64,000 bases of DNA from positions 100,383 through 164,382 of the forward strand of contig NZ_JACXJA010000008.1 in the NCBI RefSeq assembly GCF_014705615.1, read 5' to 3'. Position numbers and translations under genes: made by a program. The stretch is from Paenibacillus oceani. GTDB lineage: Bacteria; Bacillota; Bacilli; Paenibacillales; NBRC-103111. Under the pieces are notes generated by a model. That model was not told the DNA's origin. It made no database searches and was given only the letters and a program-made list of their open reading frames with translations. This document shows, in pieces, positions 9,712 to 18,052 of the stretch; the first letter of the stretch is position 1, and each line of letters opens with the position of its first letter.

Positions 9712-10227
9712 ATGAATGTGGTGGTTACGAAGTACGACGAGAACTGGGATCGGATGTTCAAGGATGAAGCGGCCCGGATCAGCGCAATCTTTGCAGACGA
9801 ACTGATCGATATCCATCATATCGGCAGCACTTCCGTTCCGGGGTTAAGTGCGAAACCGATCATCGATATCATGCCGATCGTCCGCGATATTGACAAGATC
9901 GATTCATACAATGAACAGATGACGGCACTGGACTATGAATGTATGGGCGAGCTGGGGATGGAAGGAAGAAGGTATTTCAGAAAAGGCGGCGACCATCGGA
10001 CGCATCAGGTTCATGTGTTTCAGGCAGACAATAAGCGCGACATCTGCCGCCATCTGGCCGTACGGGATTACCTGCGGACCCACGACGAGGAGATGAGACG
10101 GTACGGGGAACTGAAAACTCGACTGGCCGCGTTATTTCCCCAAGATATAGAGGCCTACATGGACGGCAAGGACGCGTTCATCAAAGAACTCGAAAGAAAA
10201 GCGCTGCTGAGGGACAAAACTAACTAA
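9712..10227 (+). CDS. GrpB family protein (UPF0157)
   Basis: This is a 171-residue protein. The motif HHIGSTSVPGLSAKPIIDIMP (about residues 36-56) and the later RTHQVHVF are diagnostic of the GrpB/UPF0157 family, which has a nucleotidyltransferase-like fold. No reaction is established for the family. The ATG start follows a purine-rich tract. The next gene, a metallo-hydrolase on the same strand, begins 85 bases downstream. Confidence 0.92.
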   Translation: MNVVVTKYDENWDRMFKDEAARISAIFADELIDIHHIGSTSVPGLSAKPIIDIMPIVRDIDKIDSYNEQMTALDYECMGELGMEGRRYFRKGGDHRTHQVHVFQADNKRDICRHLAVRDYLRTHDEEMRRYGELKTRLAALFPQDIEAYMDGKDAFIKELERKALLRDKTN

Positions 10228-10312
10228 ATAACTAAAAAATAAGCAAGCGTATAAGAAGTTTACGATTGGCGATTGTATGTACAACCGCTCCTTGCTTACG
10301 GGGAGAATAAAG

Positions 10313-11074
10313 ATGAATACCAATTTTAAGCTGCTTGAGATCGAATTCGATTATAACGGGCAACATCAGGTGATTACGCCGGTTCTACTGCAGGATGAAC
10401 ACGAACGGATTCTCGTGGATTGCGGTTATCCCGGTTTTATTCCGCATCTTGAGAAGGCGCTAGGCCGCTATGGAATCGGCCTCGAATCGATCACTCAAAT
10501 CATTGCGACCCATCACGATATGGATCATATCGGGTCGATGGCGGAGCTAAAGCGTAAATTTCCGCACATTCATATTATAACGCACGAGCTGGAAAAGCCG
10601 TATCTGGAAGGCAAGAGAAAATCGCTGAGGCTCGAGCAAGCCGAGTCGTCGCTGGAGGAGATACCTCCCGAAGCGAAGCCGTATGCGGAACAGTTTATCC
10701 GCTTCCTGCAATCGATCGAGACGGCGGAGGTGGATCGGACCGTATCCGGCGGAGACACGCTGCCTTGGTGCGGCGGGATCGAGATCGTTCACACGCCCGG
10801 TCATATGCCGGGGCACATCTCGTTGTACTTGCCGGCAGGCAAAACGTTGATCGCAGCCGACGCGGTTGTGATCGAGGACGCGAAGTTGGCCATCGCCAAT
10901 CCCCAATATACGCTCGATCTGGAAGAAGCGGTCCGTTCGGTCCGGCGCTTGCTTGAATACGACATCGAGCAGCTCGTCTGTTATCATGGAGGATTATTTC
11001 AGGGCGACGTACGGCAATCGCTGCATGAACTTCTCCGGACCTATCCGATCGACGGGACGAGTGCGCAAGTATAA
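10313..11074 (+). CDS. MBL-fold metallo-hydrolase
   Basis: This is a 253-residue metallo-beta-lactamase-fold enzyme. The metal-binding motif is THHDMDHIG at about residues 66-74. A further ligand region HTPGHMPGHIS lies at about 160 and an Asp follows in the 'AADAV' turn. These fit two-metal hydrolases of the glyoxalase II or lactonase type; the substrate is not determinable. The ATG at 10313 has GGGGAG 8 bases upstream, better than the upstream ATG at 10277. A weak hairpin (11079-11096) follows the stop. Confidence 0.88.
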   Translation: MNTNFKLLEIEFDYNGQHQVITPVLLQDEHERILVDCGYPGFIPHLEKALGRYGIGLESITQIIATHHDMDHIGSMAELKRKFPHIHIITHELEKPYLEGKRKSLRLEQAESSLEEIPPEAKPYAEQFIRFLQSIETAEVDRTVSGGDTLPWCGGIEIVHTPGHMPGHISLYLPAGKTLIAADAVVIEDAKLAIANPQYTLDLEEAVRSVRRLLEYDIEQLVCYHGGLFQGDVRQSLHELLRTYPIDGTSAQV

Positions 11075-11174
11075 GCGGGATCACAATTAATCCCAGTCCT
11101 TTTAGAAAAAGGCGGGGCAAGCGCAGCAAATCGGCCATTAACCGGTACTTCTGCCTTTGAATTTTAAAAAATGG

Positions 11175-11203
11175 TTTACCAAACGGCAGTTTTTTGATAC
11201 TAT
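11175..11203 (+). promoter_or_regulatory. Promoter of T-box/asd transcript
   Basis: TTTACC at 11175-11180, a 17-base spacer and TACTAT at 11198-11203 form a SigA-type promoter about 20 bases before the T-box leader. Confidence 0.6.
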
Positions 11204-11220
11204 TATCGCAATATGAAATG

Positions 11221-11499
11221 CGATGAAGAGACGAGTAAATAAATGAATTCTTTCACAGAGAACCCTGGCCGGCTGAGAAGGGGTAAAGGATTTTTTATTG
11301 AAAAAAGACTCTGAGCAGCAGGTCGGAACTCACGTGAGGGATGGCGTGCCAGGAGCTCCTGTTATAGAGCTAGAGTATAAGCATTACGTCGTAATGCCGT
11401 ACTTAAAGAGGCCGGTATGGCGACATACCAGCGAATCAGGGTGGTACCACGAGTATAGGATCTCGTCCCTAAGACCAAGTCTTGGGGGTGGGGTTTTTT
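11221..11499 (+). promoter_or_regulatory. T-box riboswitch leader of asd, specifier reads Lys (AAA)
   Basis: A tRNA-sensing T-box leader. The T-box motif AGGGTGGTACCACG lies at 11438-11451. The Stem I features AGTA (11234-11237), AGAGA and GGCTGAGA are present. Helices AATAAA/TTTATT (11238-11243 with 11294-11299) and AGAG/CTCT (11227-11230 with 11309-11312) bound the specifier loop, placing GAA opposite AGTA and AAA as the specifier (about 11303-11305). The antiterminator bulge TGGT fits a tRNA with discriminator A, as in tRNA-Lys. Two further hairpins lie at 11380-11397 and 11413-11430. A competing terminator (CCC-AAGAC stem, T run) spans 11464-11499. Uncharged tRNA-Lys should allow read-through into asd. 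Confidence 0.9.
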
Positions 11500-11743
11500 A
11501 TTGTTATAAAATATTTGCGGCGCTGTCGAAGCTTTTGTTGTAACTTGGAATCGCCGCAGGGAACCTGCGCACCGAAACGGATGGTTTGAATAGTACATTA
11601 GTAGAGGATCGATGCATGCCACGTTTCGTTCCGGAAACGGGCGGCCGTGCAGGGAGATCTCTCTCCGGGTTGAATGATGGATCTGTCGAAAATTCCAATG
11701 TATAAATAACAAGACATGTATATCAGAAAGGAATGGATCGCTT
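11500..11743 (+). other. Long 5' untranslated stretch between T-box terminator and asd
   Basis: Apart from a small hairpin (CGCAGG/CCTGCG at about 11553-11568) and the AAAGGA ribosome site near 11730, I see nothing in these 244 bases. They are longer than usual for a T-box gene. Confidence 0.4.
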
Positions 11744-12829
11744 ATGTCTCAAAAGCTAAGAGTAGGTATCGTCGGAGGAACGGGAATGGTGGGCCAGCGG
11801 TTTGTTCAACTGTTGGATCAGCACCCTTGGTTTCAAGTTACGGCAATCGCGGCAAGCGCCGGGTCGGCAGGGAAGACGTATGAAGAGTCCGTGAAGAGCA
11901 GATGGAAGCTGTCTACCCCGATTCCGGAAGACGTCAAATCGATTGTCGTTCAGGATGCTTCCAAGGTGGAGGAAGTTGCGTCCGGTGTAGATTTTATTTT
12001 TTGCGCCGTGGACATGAAAAAGAATGAAATTCAAGCGCTGGAAGAGGCTTATGCGAAAACAGGCACGCCGGTTGTATCCAACAACTCGGCTCATCGCTGG
12101 ACTCCTGACGTCCCGATGGTTATTCCTGAAGTGAATCCCGAGCATCTGGATGTCATTGCCGCCCAAAGAAAACGTCTCGGCACTTCGACCGGTTTCATCG
12201 CAGTCAAGCCGAACTGCTCCATCCAGAGCTATGTGCCTATGCTCCATGCTTTGGCCGATTTCAAACCGACCCAAGTCGTGGCTTCGACGTATCAGGCGAT
12301 CTCCGGCGCCGGCAAAAACTTTACCGATTGGCCGGAAATGCTCGATAATGTCATCCCGTACATCGGCGGAGAGGAAGAAAAAAGCGAGCAGGAGCCGCTG
12401 CGCATCTGGGGCAGCATCGTCAACGACGAGATTGTGAAGGCGAGCGCGCCGCTCATTACAACCCAGTGCATCCGTGTTCCGGTAACGGACGGACATCTGG
12501 CTACCGTATTCGTATCGTTCGAGACAACACCTTCGAAAGAAGAAATTCTCGCACGCTGGTCGAACTACAAAGGCCGTCCGCAGGAGCTGGGGCTGCCAAG
12601 CGCGCCGAAGCAGTTCATTACGTATTTTGAAGAAGAGAACCGCCCACAAACCCAACTGGACCGCGATATCGAGAACGGAATGGGCGTGTCGGCAGGCCGG
12701 TTGCGCGAGGATTCGCTCTATGACTTCAAATTCGTCGGACTGTCTCACAATACGTTGCGCGGAGCGGCAGGCGGCGCTGTTCTGATCGCCGAGCTGCTTA
12801 AAGCCGAAGGGTATATTCAAGCAAAGTAA
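11744..12829 (+). CDS. asd: Aspartate-semialdehyde dehydrogenase
   Basis: This 361-residue enzyme reduces aspartyl-4-phosphate to aspartate-4-semialdehyde with NADPH, at the branch to lysine/diaminopimelate, threonine and methionine. It has an N-terminal Rossmann motif GIVGGTGMVGQRF (about residues 8-20) and the catalytic Cys158 in KPNCSIQS. The catalytic-domain sequences are present, including 'RVPVTDGHLATVFVSFE'. Length and sequence match the archaeal/fungal-like Asd branch more than the 330-residue B. subtilis type. It is a single-gene unit controlled by the upstream lysine T-box and closed by a terminator. Confidence 0.95.
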   Translation: MSQKLRVGIVGGTGMVGQRFVQLLDQHPWFQVTAIAASAGSAGKTYEESVKSRWKLSTPIPEDVKSIVVQDASKVEEVASGVDFIFCAVDMKKNEIQALEEAYAKTGTPVVSNNSAHRWTPDVPMVIPEVNPEHLDVIAAQRKRLGTSTGFIAVKPNCSIQSYVPMLHALADFKPTQVVASTYQAISGAGKNFTDWPEMLDNVIPYIGGEEEKSEQEPLRIWGSIVNDEIVKASAPLITTQCIRVPVTDGHLATVFVSFETTPSKEEILARWSNYKGRPQELGLPSAPKQFITYFEEENRPQTQLDRDIENGMGVSAGRLREDSLYDFKFVGLSHNTLRGAAGGAVLIAELLKAEGYIQAK

Positions 12830-12857
12830 GGGTAACGAATAGAATAGATCAATTACA

Positions 12858-12896
12858 ACAGCAGGTTTCCGATTATTCGGGGCTTGCTGTTTTTTG
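12858..12896 (+). terminator. Rho-independent terminator of asd
   Basis: ACAGCA pairs with TGCTGT around an inner CCGA/TCGG stem, followed by a T run. Confidence 0.8.
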
Positions 12897-13044
12897 CTTT
12901 TGTAAGGAAAAGATCGATCCTGCTGTAAGAGTCGGCTGTTCAAGTTGATTGCGTTGGTTTACATTCAATTTAATATAAATATAAACCACAAATTAACTGT
13001 TGTAGCATTTTGTTAAAAAGTTTCTGCGGCAACTAAATCAATCA

Positions 13045-13073
13045 TTGACTTATCACTCGGTTCATTCTAGTAT
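13045..13073 (+). promoter_or_regulatory. Promoter of beta-helix gene
   Basis: TTGACT at 13045-13050, a 17-base spacer and TAGTAT at 13068-13073. It lies within an unusually A+T-rich stretch (about 12950-13140) that also contains a GGTTTA...TAAACC inverted repeat (about 12957-12988). Otherwise I see nothing between 12897 and 13217. Confidence 0.65.
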
Positions 13074-13217
13074 TTATATTGAAAAGGGAATAAAAGTAAA
13101 CCAGTATTAATTAATAAATTATACATCAATGAAGACATCTTGGTACATTCCTGTCGGTCCACTTGCATGTCCGGTAATAAAATCTCCCTTTTCCAATACA
13201 AGCTGGAGGGCAAAGCG

Positions 13218-15230
13218 ATGAATGATGAAAAGCAATTGAATCGCAGGAAGTTGCTTGCGGCAATCGGAACGGCAGGAAGCGGAGCGGTATTGTACCATGT
13301 TCTCCAAGGTGCGGGAGGCGGAGCCGGGGTGGTTCAGGCGGTATATGGCGGGGGAAGCGGCCCTCATACGAACGGGCTGATCATAGTTGATTCCATTCAA
13401 ACTTTACGCGGGCTCGATCACACGGTAGCGACGAACGTGTATGCAGCAGGATATTATGCACCGGGGGACGGCGGCGGAGGCAATTATGCATTCGATGGCG
13501 CCGATACGGCAAGCCCGGATAACGGAGGCACCGTCATCGTAGCCGCAGATGGAGGCAGGTGGAAATTGTCCCACACCGGCCTGATATCCGTCAAGCAATT
13601 CGGCGCTACAGGCAACGGCGTTACGGACGACGGAGTCCGTATACAGGCGGCGACCAATGCGCTTAGCGGCAAACGGCTGTTTTTTCCGAAAGGCGAGTAT
13701 ATCGTTTCCTCGATTACGATCTCAGATTCGATCGAATATAGTGGAGAAGGACCGGAGTCCGTCATCAGGCAAAAGGCTCTGTCCAACCGGAACATGATCC
13801 AGGTAAGCGGGAGCGGAACGCAAGTCTCCATCTTTGATATGACGATCGATCAGAACAGCGGGAATCAAACGTACGGCCAAGGCAAATTTGCGCTTAACTG
13901 CACGGCTGTTGGCAGCGGCGTATCGCGTCCGGCGATCCTGCATGTCGAACGCGTCCATATGACGAATACGTGCGAAGGAGCCATTCGCTTTCTGGGCGAC
14001 AGAACCGAAACGAACCGGGAGATGCTTCGCGTCCTGCGCTGCCGGTTCACGAACGGTTCGGAGAGCAGGTCGAGCCCGGCTTATAACACGTTCACGATCT
14101 ATATAGCGGATGCGGCCACCGCGACGATCGACGGATGTCATTTCGAGCATACTCCGGCGGAAGCGGGCGAAGGCATTCCGGCCATTTCGGTTGCCGGAAC
14201 GAACGTATCGTCTCCGGAATATTCGAAGCTTTCCATTACGGACAATTACATCAGCGGGTATGGACGGTATACGAACGGGAGCGGCATCGGCGTGATCGAC
14301 ATGTATATTTGGTCCCGCAATGTCGTCGTCACCGGCAACCGGCTGGAGAACAGTCATGTAGCTCCGATCCGGGGCAAGGTGAACGCTGACAATATGATCA
14401 TTTCCGGCAACATCATCCAGGGGGTTACTCAGCACATTCCTGCGAGCGGGTCCGGGATCAGCCTGGTCCCCGCTACTGTCGGGCCGGTCGCAGGACGTTA
14501 CGTAATAACGGACAATATGATCAAAGGCAGCGGCTTCAGAGGCATCGAGATAACCGGGACGGCGGACAACAAGCCGGAACTGGTGGACATATCGGGCAAT
14601 ATGATCGATACGGTCGACGATATCGGAATTTATGTGGGATACCTGAAGCATTTCTCGATCATAAACAATACAATCTCCGGCTCTGGTGCAAGCGGCATTA
14701 CGTATGCGTTGTGCGAAGGAAACGGGAGGATTGCCGGCAACTTGATCCGCTCTGCGGGGAGTACGGGAATCGGCTATATCGGGGTGCAGAAAAGCTTGAG
14801 CTTGTCCATCGAAGGCAATATGCTGGACTCGCCGTCGAGTCAAGGAATCGCAGTGGAACATGTCGGGGAACTGCTTCTGAGCGGCAATATGGTGAAAAAC
14901 GTAATCTCCGTGAACGGGACGCAGCGGGCGTTCCGCATAGGCGGAACGTCAGCCGTAGATACGGCCAGTATCCAGAATAATGTCGTGAGCGGCACAGTTG
15001 CAAGCGGAGCTATTACATACACGGGAGCCGGCGTGTCCACACTTCATGAGGCCGGGAACAGCTGGAACGGGGCCGCGAAGTACGGTACGGCAGCACCTGC
15101 AGCGGGATCATACGCACGGGGCGACCTGGTATACAACACGCTGCCTTTGCCCGGAGGCTGCATCGGCTGGGTGTGTACGACGGCGGGTTCGCCGGGTACA
15201 TGGAAAGCGTTCGGAACGATTGAAGCTTAA
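13218..15230 (+). CDS. Tat-exported right-handed parallel beta-helix protein (pectate-lyase superfamily)
   Basis: This protein has 670 residues from the ATG at 13218, which has GGAGG 9 bases upstream; an upstream in-frame ATG at 13140 has none. The N-terminus NRRKLLAAIG followed by a hydrophobic run is a twin-arginine export signal. At about residues 115-165 the sequence SVKQFGATGNGVTDD, then FPKGEYIVSS, marks a Pectate_lyase_3-type beta-helix start. Many short repeats of the type 'I.GN.I.....GI' continue to about 590. The C-terminal 50 residues (GSYARGDLVYN, CIGWVCTTAGSPGTW) form a small adhesive-type cap found on many beta-helix proteins. It probably binds or cleaves an extracellular polysaccharide; no catalytic residues can be assigned by eye. 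Confidence 0.85.
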   Translation: MNDEKQLNRRKLLAAIGTAGSGAVLYHVLQGAGGGAGVVQAVYGGGSGPHTNGLIIVDSIQTLRGLDHTVATNVYAAGYYAPGDGGGGNYAFDGADTASPDNGGTVIVAADGGRWKLSHTGLISVKQFGATGNGVTDDGVRIQAATNALSGKRLFFPKGEYIVSSITISDSIEYSGEGPESVIRQKALSNRNMIQVSGSGTQVSIFDMTIDQNSGNQTYGQGKFALNCTAVGSGVSRPAILHVERVHMTNTCEGAIRFLGDRTETNREMLRVLRCRFTNGSESRSSPAYNTFTIYIADAATATIDGCHFEHTPAEAGEGIPAISVAGTNVSSPEYSKLSITDNYISGYGRYTNGSGIGVIDMYIWSRNVVVTGNRLENSHVAPIRGKVNADNMIISGNIIQGVTQHIPASGSGISLVPATVGPVAGRYVITDNMIKGSGFRGIEITGTADNKPELVDISGNMIDTVDDIGIYVGYLKHFSIINNTISGSGASGITYALCEGNGRIAGNLIRSAGSTGIGYIGVQKSLSLSIEGNMLDSPSSQGIAVEHVGELLLSGNMVKNVISVNGTQRAFRIGGTSAVDTASIQNNVVSGTVASGAITYTGAGVSTLHEAGNSWNGAAKYGTAAPAAGSYARGDLVYNTLPLPGGCIGWVCTTAGSPGTWKAFGTIEA

Positions 15231-15232
15231 GG

Positions 15233-15551
15233 CAATCGCCTAGATCGCCGATTCCCGATCCCCGGCAAGCGTCGATAGCTCTGGCCCAATTCGTCGCGGC
15301 TATTCAGAGCATCGATGCCGCCGGCGGACCGGTTCCGGGACCGCATAACTCGCACAGGGGCGTGCCGCTGGCCGTACGCGACAAGGCCGTACGGGAGGCC
15401 ATCGCCAATAGGAACGACGACGACAAAGCGGACGGCGATAAGGCAGCCGCCGCTTGGGAAGACGCGCTCCCGGCTCCCGTCTGGCAAGGCCCGCCGGATT
15501 GGCTCCACGGCGATCTTCACCCTGGCAACTTGGGCATCCGGAGCGGACTAC
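15233..15551 (+). pseudogene. Remnant of an aminoglycoside/macrolide phosphotransferase-family gene
   Basis: Read in the frame of position 15233, this stretch gives about 105 residues including ALAQFVAAIQSIDA, GPHNSHRGVPLAVRD and PDWLHGDLHPGNL. These match, in order, the middle of the APH family, including the Brenner-type HGDLHPGN loop. The N-terminal lobe, the downstream DxG/DFG metal-binding segment and the C-terminus are all missing. There is no start codon or ribosome site, and the frame runs into antisense of the neighbouring AraC gene. It is a gene fragment left by a rearrangement. Confidence 0.75.
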
Positions 15552-16411
15552 TGAATCGTTTTCGTTTTCGGGGTTTTATTCTTTTTGGGCGGATGAACCA
15601 ATTCCCCCGGCGTCATTCCCCAATACGTGCGGAATACGCGATTAAAGTGGCTGGGATCTCTGTAGCCGAGAGTCATCGAAACTTCGATGATCCGGACGCC
15701 TTCGAGAAGCAGCTGCTTGGCCCTTTGCATCTTCTTTTCCAAAACATAGGTTGAAAAAGGTTTTCCCAGCTCTTTTCTGAAAGCGCGGCTAAGGTGAGAC
15801 GAATTCACATGCAATTGCTCCGCAATGTTCTGCAGCGACAGTTCCTGATCCGCCGATTGCTCGAGGAGCGCTATCACTTGCTTGATCAGTGGACGCATCG
15901 ACGGCGCCGGAACGAAGCGAAACTGGTCGGCGAACCGTTGCATGACCCGGCGAAGCAGACATCGAGTGCCCTCGCTTAAAGGCAGGGAGGACAATTGAAT
16001 AACCTCGTTATAGTCGTCTCCGGCAATGTCCTTCAGCTTCCAGCCCTGACGCTCGGCGATCCGAATGAACGTTCCGCTGAGGTAAAGCAAAAATTCCCTG
16101 ATCTCATCAGCACTCCAGGCAAAGCTCCGGTGCTCCTCCCAGATGATATCCAATGATTCGTACAAGGGAGCGAGATTGCCGGACATGAGGCTAATCTCCA
16201 CATCATGCTGCCAGAAGCTCCAGACCGGCTTCGGCCCGGAGTCAGGCTTGCTTGCCGGGTTGTCGTACGCCAGCTCGGGCTTGTTGTCATGCCGATCCGG
16301 CCCTTGGAGCGCGGCGGTACGCTGCGGATGCACAACTGCAAAATATTCGGCGTCAGCAGACAGGGAACCTCCTTCGAGGAGCGAACAGCGACGCTTCGGC
16401 TGAGCGGACAC
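15548..16411 (-). CDS. AraC-family regulator, N-terminally truncated
   Basis: The open frame is 287 residues. The C-terminal 100 (about 180-280) is a complete AraC DNA-binding domain with two helix-turn-helix units, LSLQNIAEQLHVNSSHLSRAFRKELG and IIEVSMTLGYRDPSHFNRVFRTYWGMTPGELV. Residues about 62-175 look like the helical linker of long YesN-type response regulators or AraC proteins. The first 35-60 residues are antisense to a beta-helix fragment and look like non-native sequence, so the natural sensory half has been lost near position 16300. No ribosome site is evident. It may be non-functional. Confidence 0.7.
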   Translation of the reverse strand: MSAQPKRRCSLLEGGSLSADAEYFAVVHPQRTAALQGPDRHDNKPELAYDNPASKPDSGPKPVWSFWQHDVEISLMSGNLAPLYESLDIIWEEHRSFAWSADEIREFLLYLSGTFIRIAERQGWKLKDIAGDDYNEVIQLSSLPLSEGTRCLLRRVMQRFADQFRFVPAPSMRPLIKQVIALLEQSADQELSLQNIAEQLHVNSSHLSRAFRKELGKPFSTYVLEKKMQRAKQLLLEGVRIIEVSMTLGYRDPSHFNRVFRTYWGMTPGELVHPPKKNKTPKTKTIQ

Positions 16412-17200
16412 GACAATATGGTTACGAATACGGAGATCGGCGCCGATTATTCAACGGATCAGACGGAATTGTGGAACTGCGCGGCCAAGCTGGAAGGCGC
16501 GGCAGGCAATATGTTTGCGAACTGCGTGTTCGAAGGGGCCGATGTAGGCATTCTGATCGCCGGACCGGACAACAATTTCGTCAATTGCCGGGCGGATATC
16601 AATTACGGGCACGGCTTCTGGTTTACCAGAGAAAGCCCTACGGATATACCGCCTTGGCGAATCCGGTTATCGAATTGCTGGGCTCATCGGAACAGCCGGT
16701 ACGGCAGCAATTTGTTCGATAATTTCAGAATCGATTCCGGACAATACATTAACGGCATCCAAATGACCAACTGCAAATCGTCGTATTGGAGCCAGGACGG
16801 TTGGACGCACCGGTACGGCTTGTACGACGGCGCGGGCGATACGTTGGTCGTGGCGTTCAAGGATGACGGAGCGGCTACGAAATGGTTCGACGGCATCAGC
16901 GGATACTCCGGGCCGCAGGCTAGCTTCAGCCAGCAGCTGTTCACACCTCCGAACAAAACGGCCGTACCGGATGTGAAGGGACAGTCGGTCCTCCGTTTCC
17001 ACAACTCTGAGGCTACCACGATTACAGGCTTCGTAAACGAAGTGAACGGGCAAACGCTGGATATGATCACGACGAACGGCAATACGAGCATCGCCCATAA
17101 TACGACGCTCAAAACCAATACATTGGCGACAAAACTGTTAGAACCGAGCAGGCTGTACCGGTTCAAATGCATATCGGGCACGTGGTATGAGACGAATTAA
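16304..17200 (+). CDS. Right-handed beta-helix protein, C-terminal fragment
   Basis: About 298 residues of convincing protein sequence begin near 16304; the frame is open from 16205 but the first 33 codons are antisense to the AraC gene and look unnatural. The content is beta-helix type, with short segments such as MFANCVFEGADVGILIAGPDNNFVNCRAD. It ends with a beta-sandwich-like tail (LEPSRLYRFKCISGTWYETN). There is no signal peptide, start context or ribosome site, and the usual N-terminal part of such pectate-lyase-like proteins is missing. It is likely the 3' remnant of a gene broken at the same junction as the AraC gene. Confidence 0.65.
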   Translation: MERGGTLRMHNCKIFGVSRQGTSFEERTATLRLSGHDNMVTNTEIGADYSTDQTELWNCAAKLEGAAGNMFANCVFEGADVGILIAGPDNNFVNCRADINYGHGFWFTRESPTDIPPWRIRLSNCWAHRNSRYGSNLFDNFRIDSGQYINGIQMTNCKSSYWSQDGWTHRYGLYDGAGDTLVVAFKDDGAATKWFDGISGYSGPQASFSQQLFTPPNKTAVPDVKGQSVLRFHNSEATTITGFVNEVNGQTLDMITTNGNTSIAHNTTLKTNTLATKLLEPSRLYRFKCISGTWYETN

Positions 17201-17326
17201 GCCGGCCTCCTATGGGGGGGAGCGGGGCAGATCCTTCCGCGGCGGTGCCGGCAACCGGAAGGAAGGAGAAGTGTCTATTGCAAAAAGTTCATGTACCTAA
17301 GTAAGCCGGAATAACGAGTACCGGTC

Positions 17327-17440
17327 TTCAAACGAAAGGACCTCAACTTCCACTGTAACGTGGAGACTGAGGTCCTTTTTCTCGAGGGAAATCGGCTCTA
17401 GACGGGCACAAAATCGCAAACTGACGTTGGAGACAGCCCC
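17327..17440 (+). repeat. Dispersed repeat B, copy 1, with terminator-like hairpin
   Basis: About 115 bases closely matching 37297-37420. It contains the hairpin AAAGGACCTCA...TGAGGTCCTTT with a T run, then the shared tracts AAAATCGCAAAC and GGAGACAGCCCC. The hairpin stem is kept between the two copies while the loop differs. Confidence 0.75.
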
Positions 17441-17556
17441 TTCTGATAGAAAGAGGGATTTCGCCGTGGTAACTTGGAAATGGAGGGGCATCGCTTGCCG
17501 GGTCAGCGAATGTTGTAACTCCCTCTTCGCGGTCGTTCGGCTCTCTGACCTGCTTC

Positions 17557-17800
17557 TATATAAGTTGAACTAAATGAAAGTTGAAGTCCATTACGTTGCG
17601 AAAAAAATTGCTTGAAGCTTCAGACATCTTGTTTGCAGTGTCTCGGATTGGATTGGCCTTCGGACGGTTGACACTCAAAGCTTATCCTTCCGAAGCAGCT
17701 TTCTAACGAAAGCTCTTAAGCCAAAACTCGCTTTCAAGCTAATTTCTTTTCTCCACTACATTGGGTTTTTCCATCGATGATCTTCAGTTCAACTTATATA
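17557..17800. mobile_element. MITE-like element with 15-base perfect terminal inverted repeats
   Basis: TATATAAGTTGAACT at 17557-17571 is mirrored exactly by AGTTCAACTTATATA at 17786-17800. The 244-base interior has no open frame of note. The TA ends would fit a Tc1/mariner-IS630-type target, but a clear target duplication beyond the TA cannot be confirmed. It has the form of a non-autonomous miniature element; no matching transposase is in the window. Confidence 0.65.
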
Positions 17801-17813
17801 GCGGGGAAGGAAC

Positions 17814-18010
17814 CGAATAGGAGTGGTTTGCAGTCTTTATTTTGTCCGAAACTCGCTTGTTTAGGGAAATAAGGAGCGGTTTGAGGCTCTTAAAATCGGC
17901 AAAAAGCGTGCAGACCCCACCAACTGGTTGAAATAAGGGGGGCAAACCGCCTTTATTCGCCGCCGCCGTCCCCATATGCCGAAAATAGAGGTTGCCAGAG
18001 ACTCTTATCA
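17814..18010 (+). repeat. Dispersed repeat A, copy 1
   Basis: One of four copies of a family of about 200 bases (others at 25826, 37019 and 63587). It has two direct units of the type AATAAGAGCGGTTTG, the spacer GTCCGAAACTCGCTTG, an inverted unit GCAAACCGCCTTTATTCG and an end of the type GCCAGAGACTCTTATC. It has no coding potential. Confidence 0.75.
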
Positions 18011-18050
18011 GCTCTTATCAGCTCCTACCAGCTCCTATCTACTCTCATCC
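18001..18050 (+). repeat. 10-base tandem repeat, five imperfect units
   Basis: Units of the type CTCTTATCAG repeat five times with increasing divergence (CTCTTATCAG, CTCCTACCAG, CTCCTATCTA). They start from the conserved end of dispersed repeat A and stop at the AraC stop codon. Confidence 0.7.
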
Positions 18051-18052
18051 CG

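Larger units (their letters stand above)
17201..18052. other. 850-base intergenic repeat cluster, no gene
   Basis: No credible coding sequence is present. The stretch holds in order a hairpin-bearing repeat (17327-17440), a 244-base element with perfect terminal inverted repeats (17557-17800), one copy of a four-copy dispersed repeat (17814-18010) and a 10-base tandem repeat (18001-18050). Confidence 0.8.
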
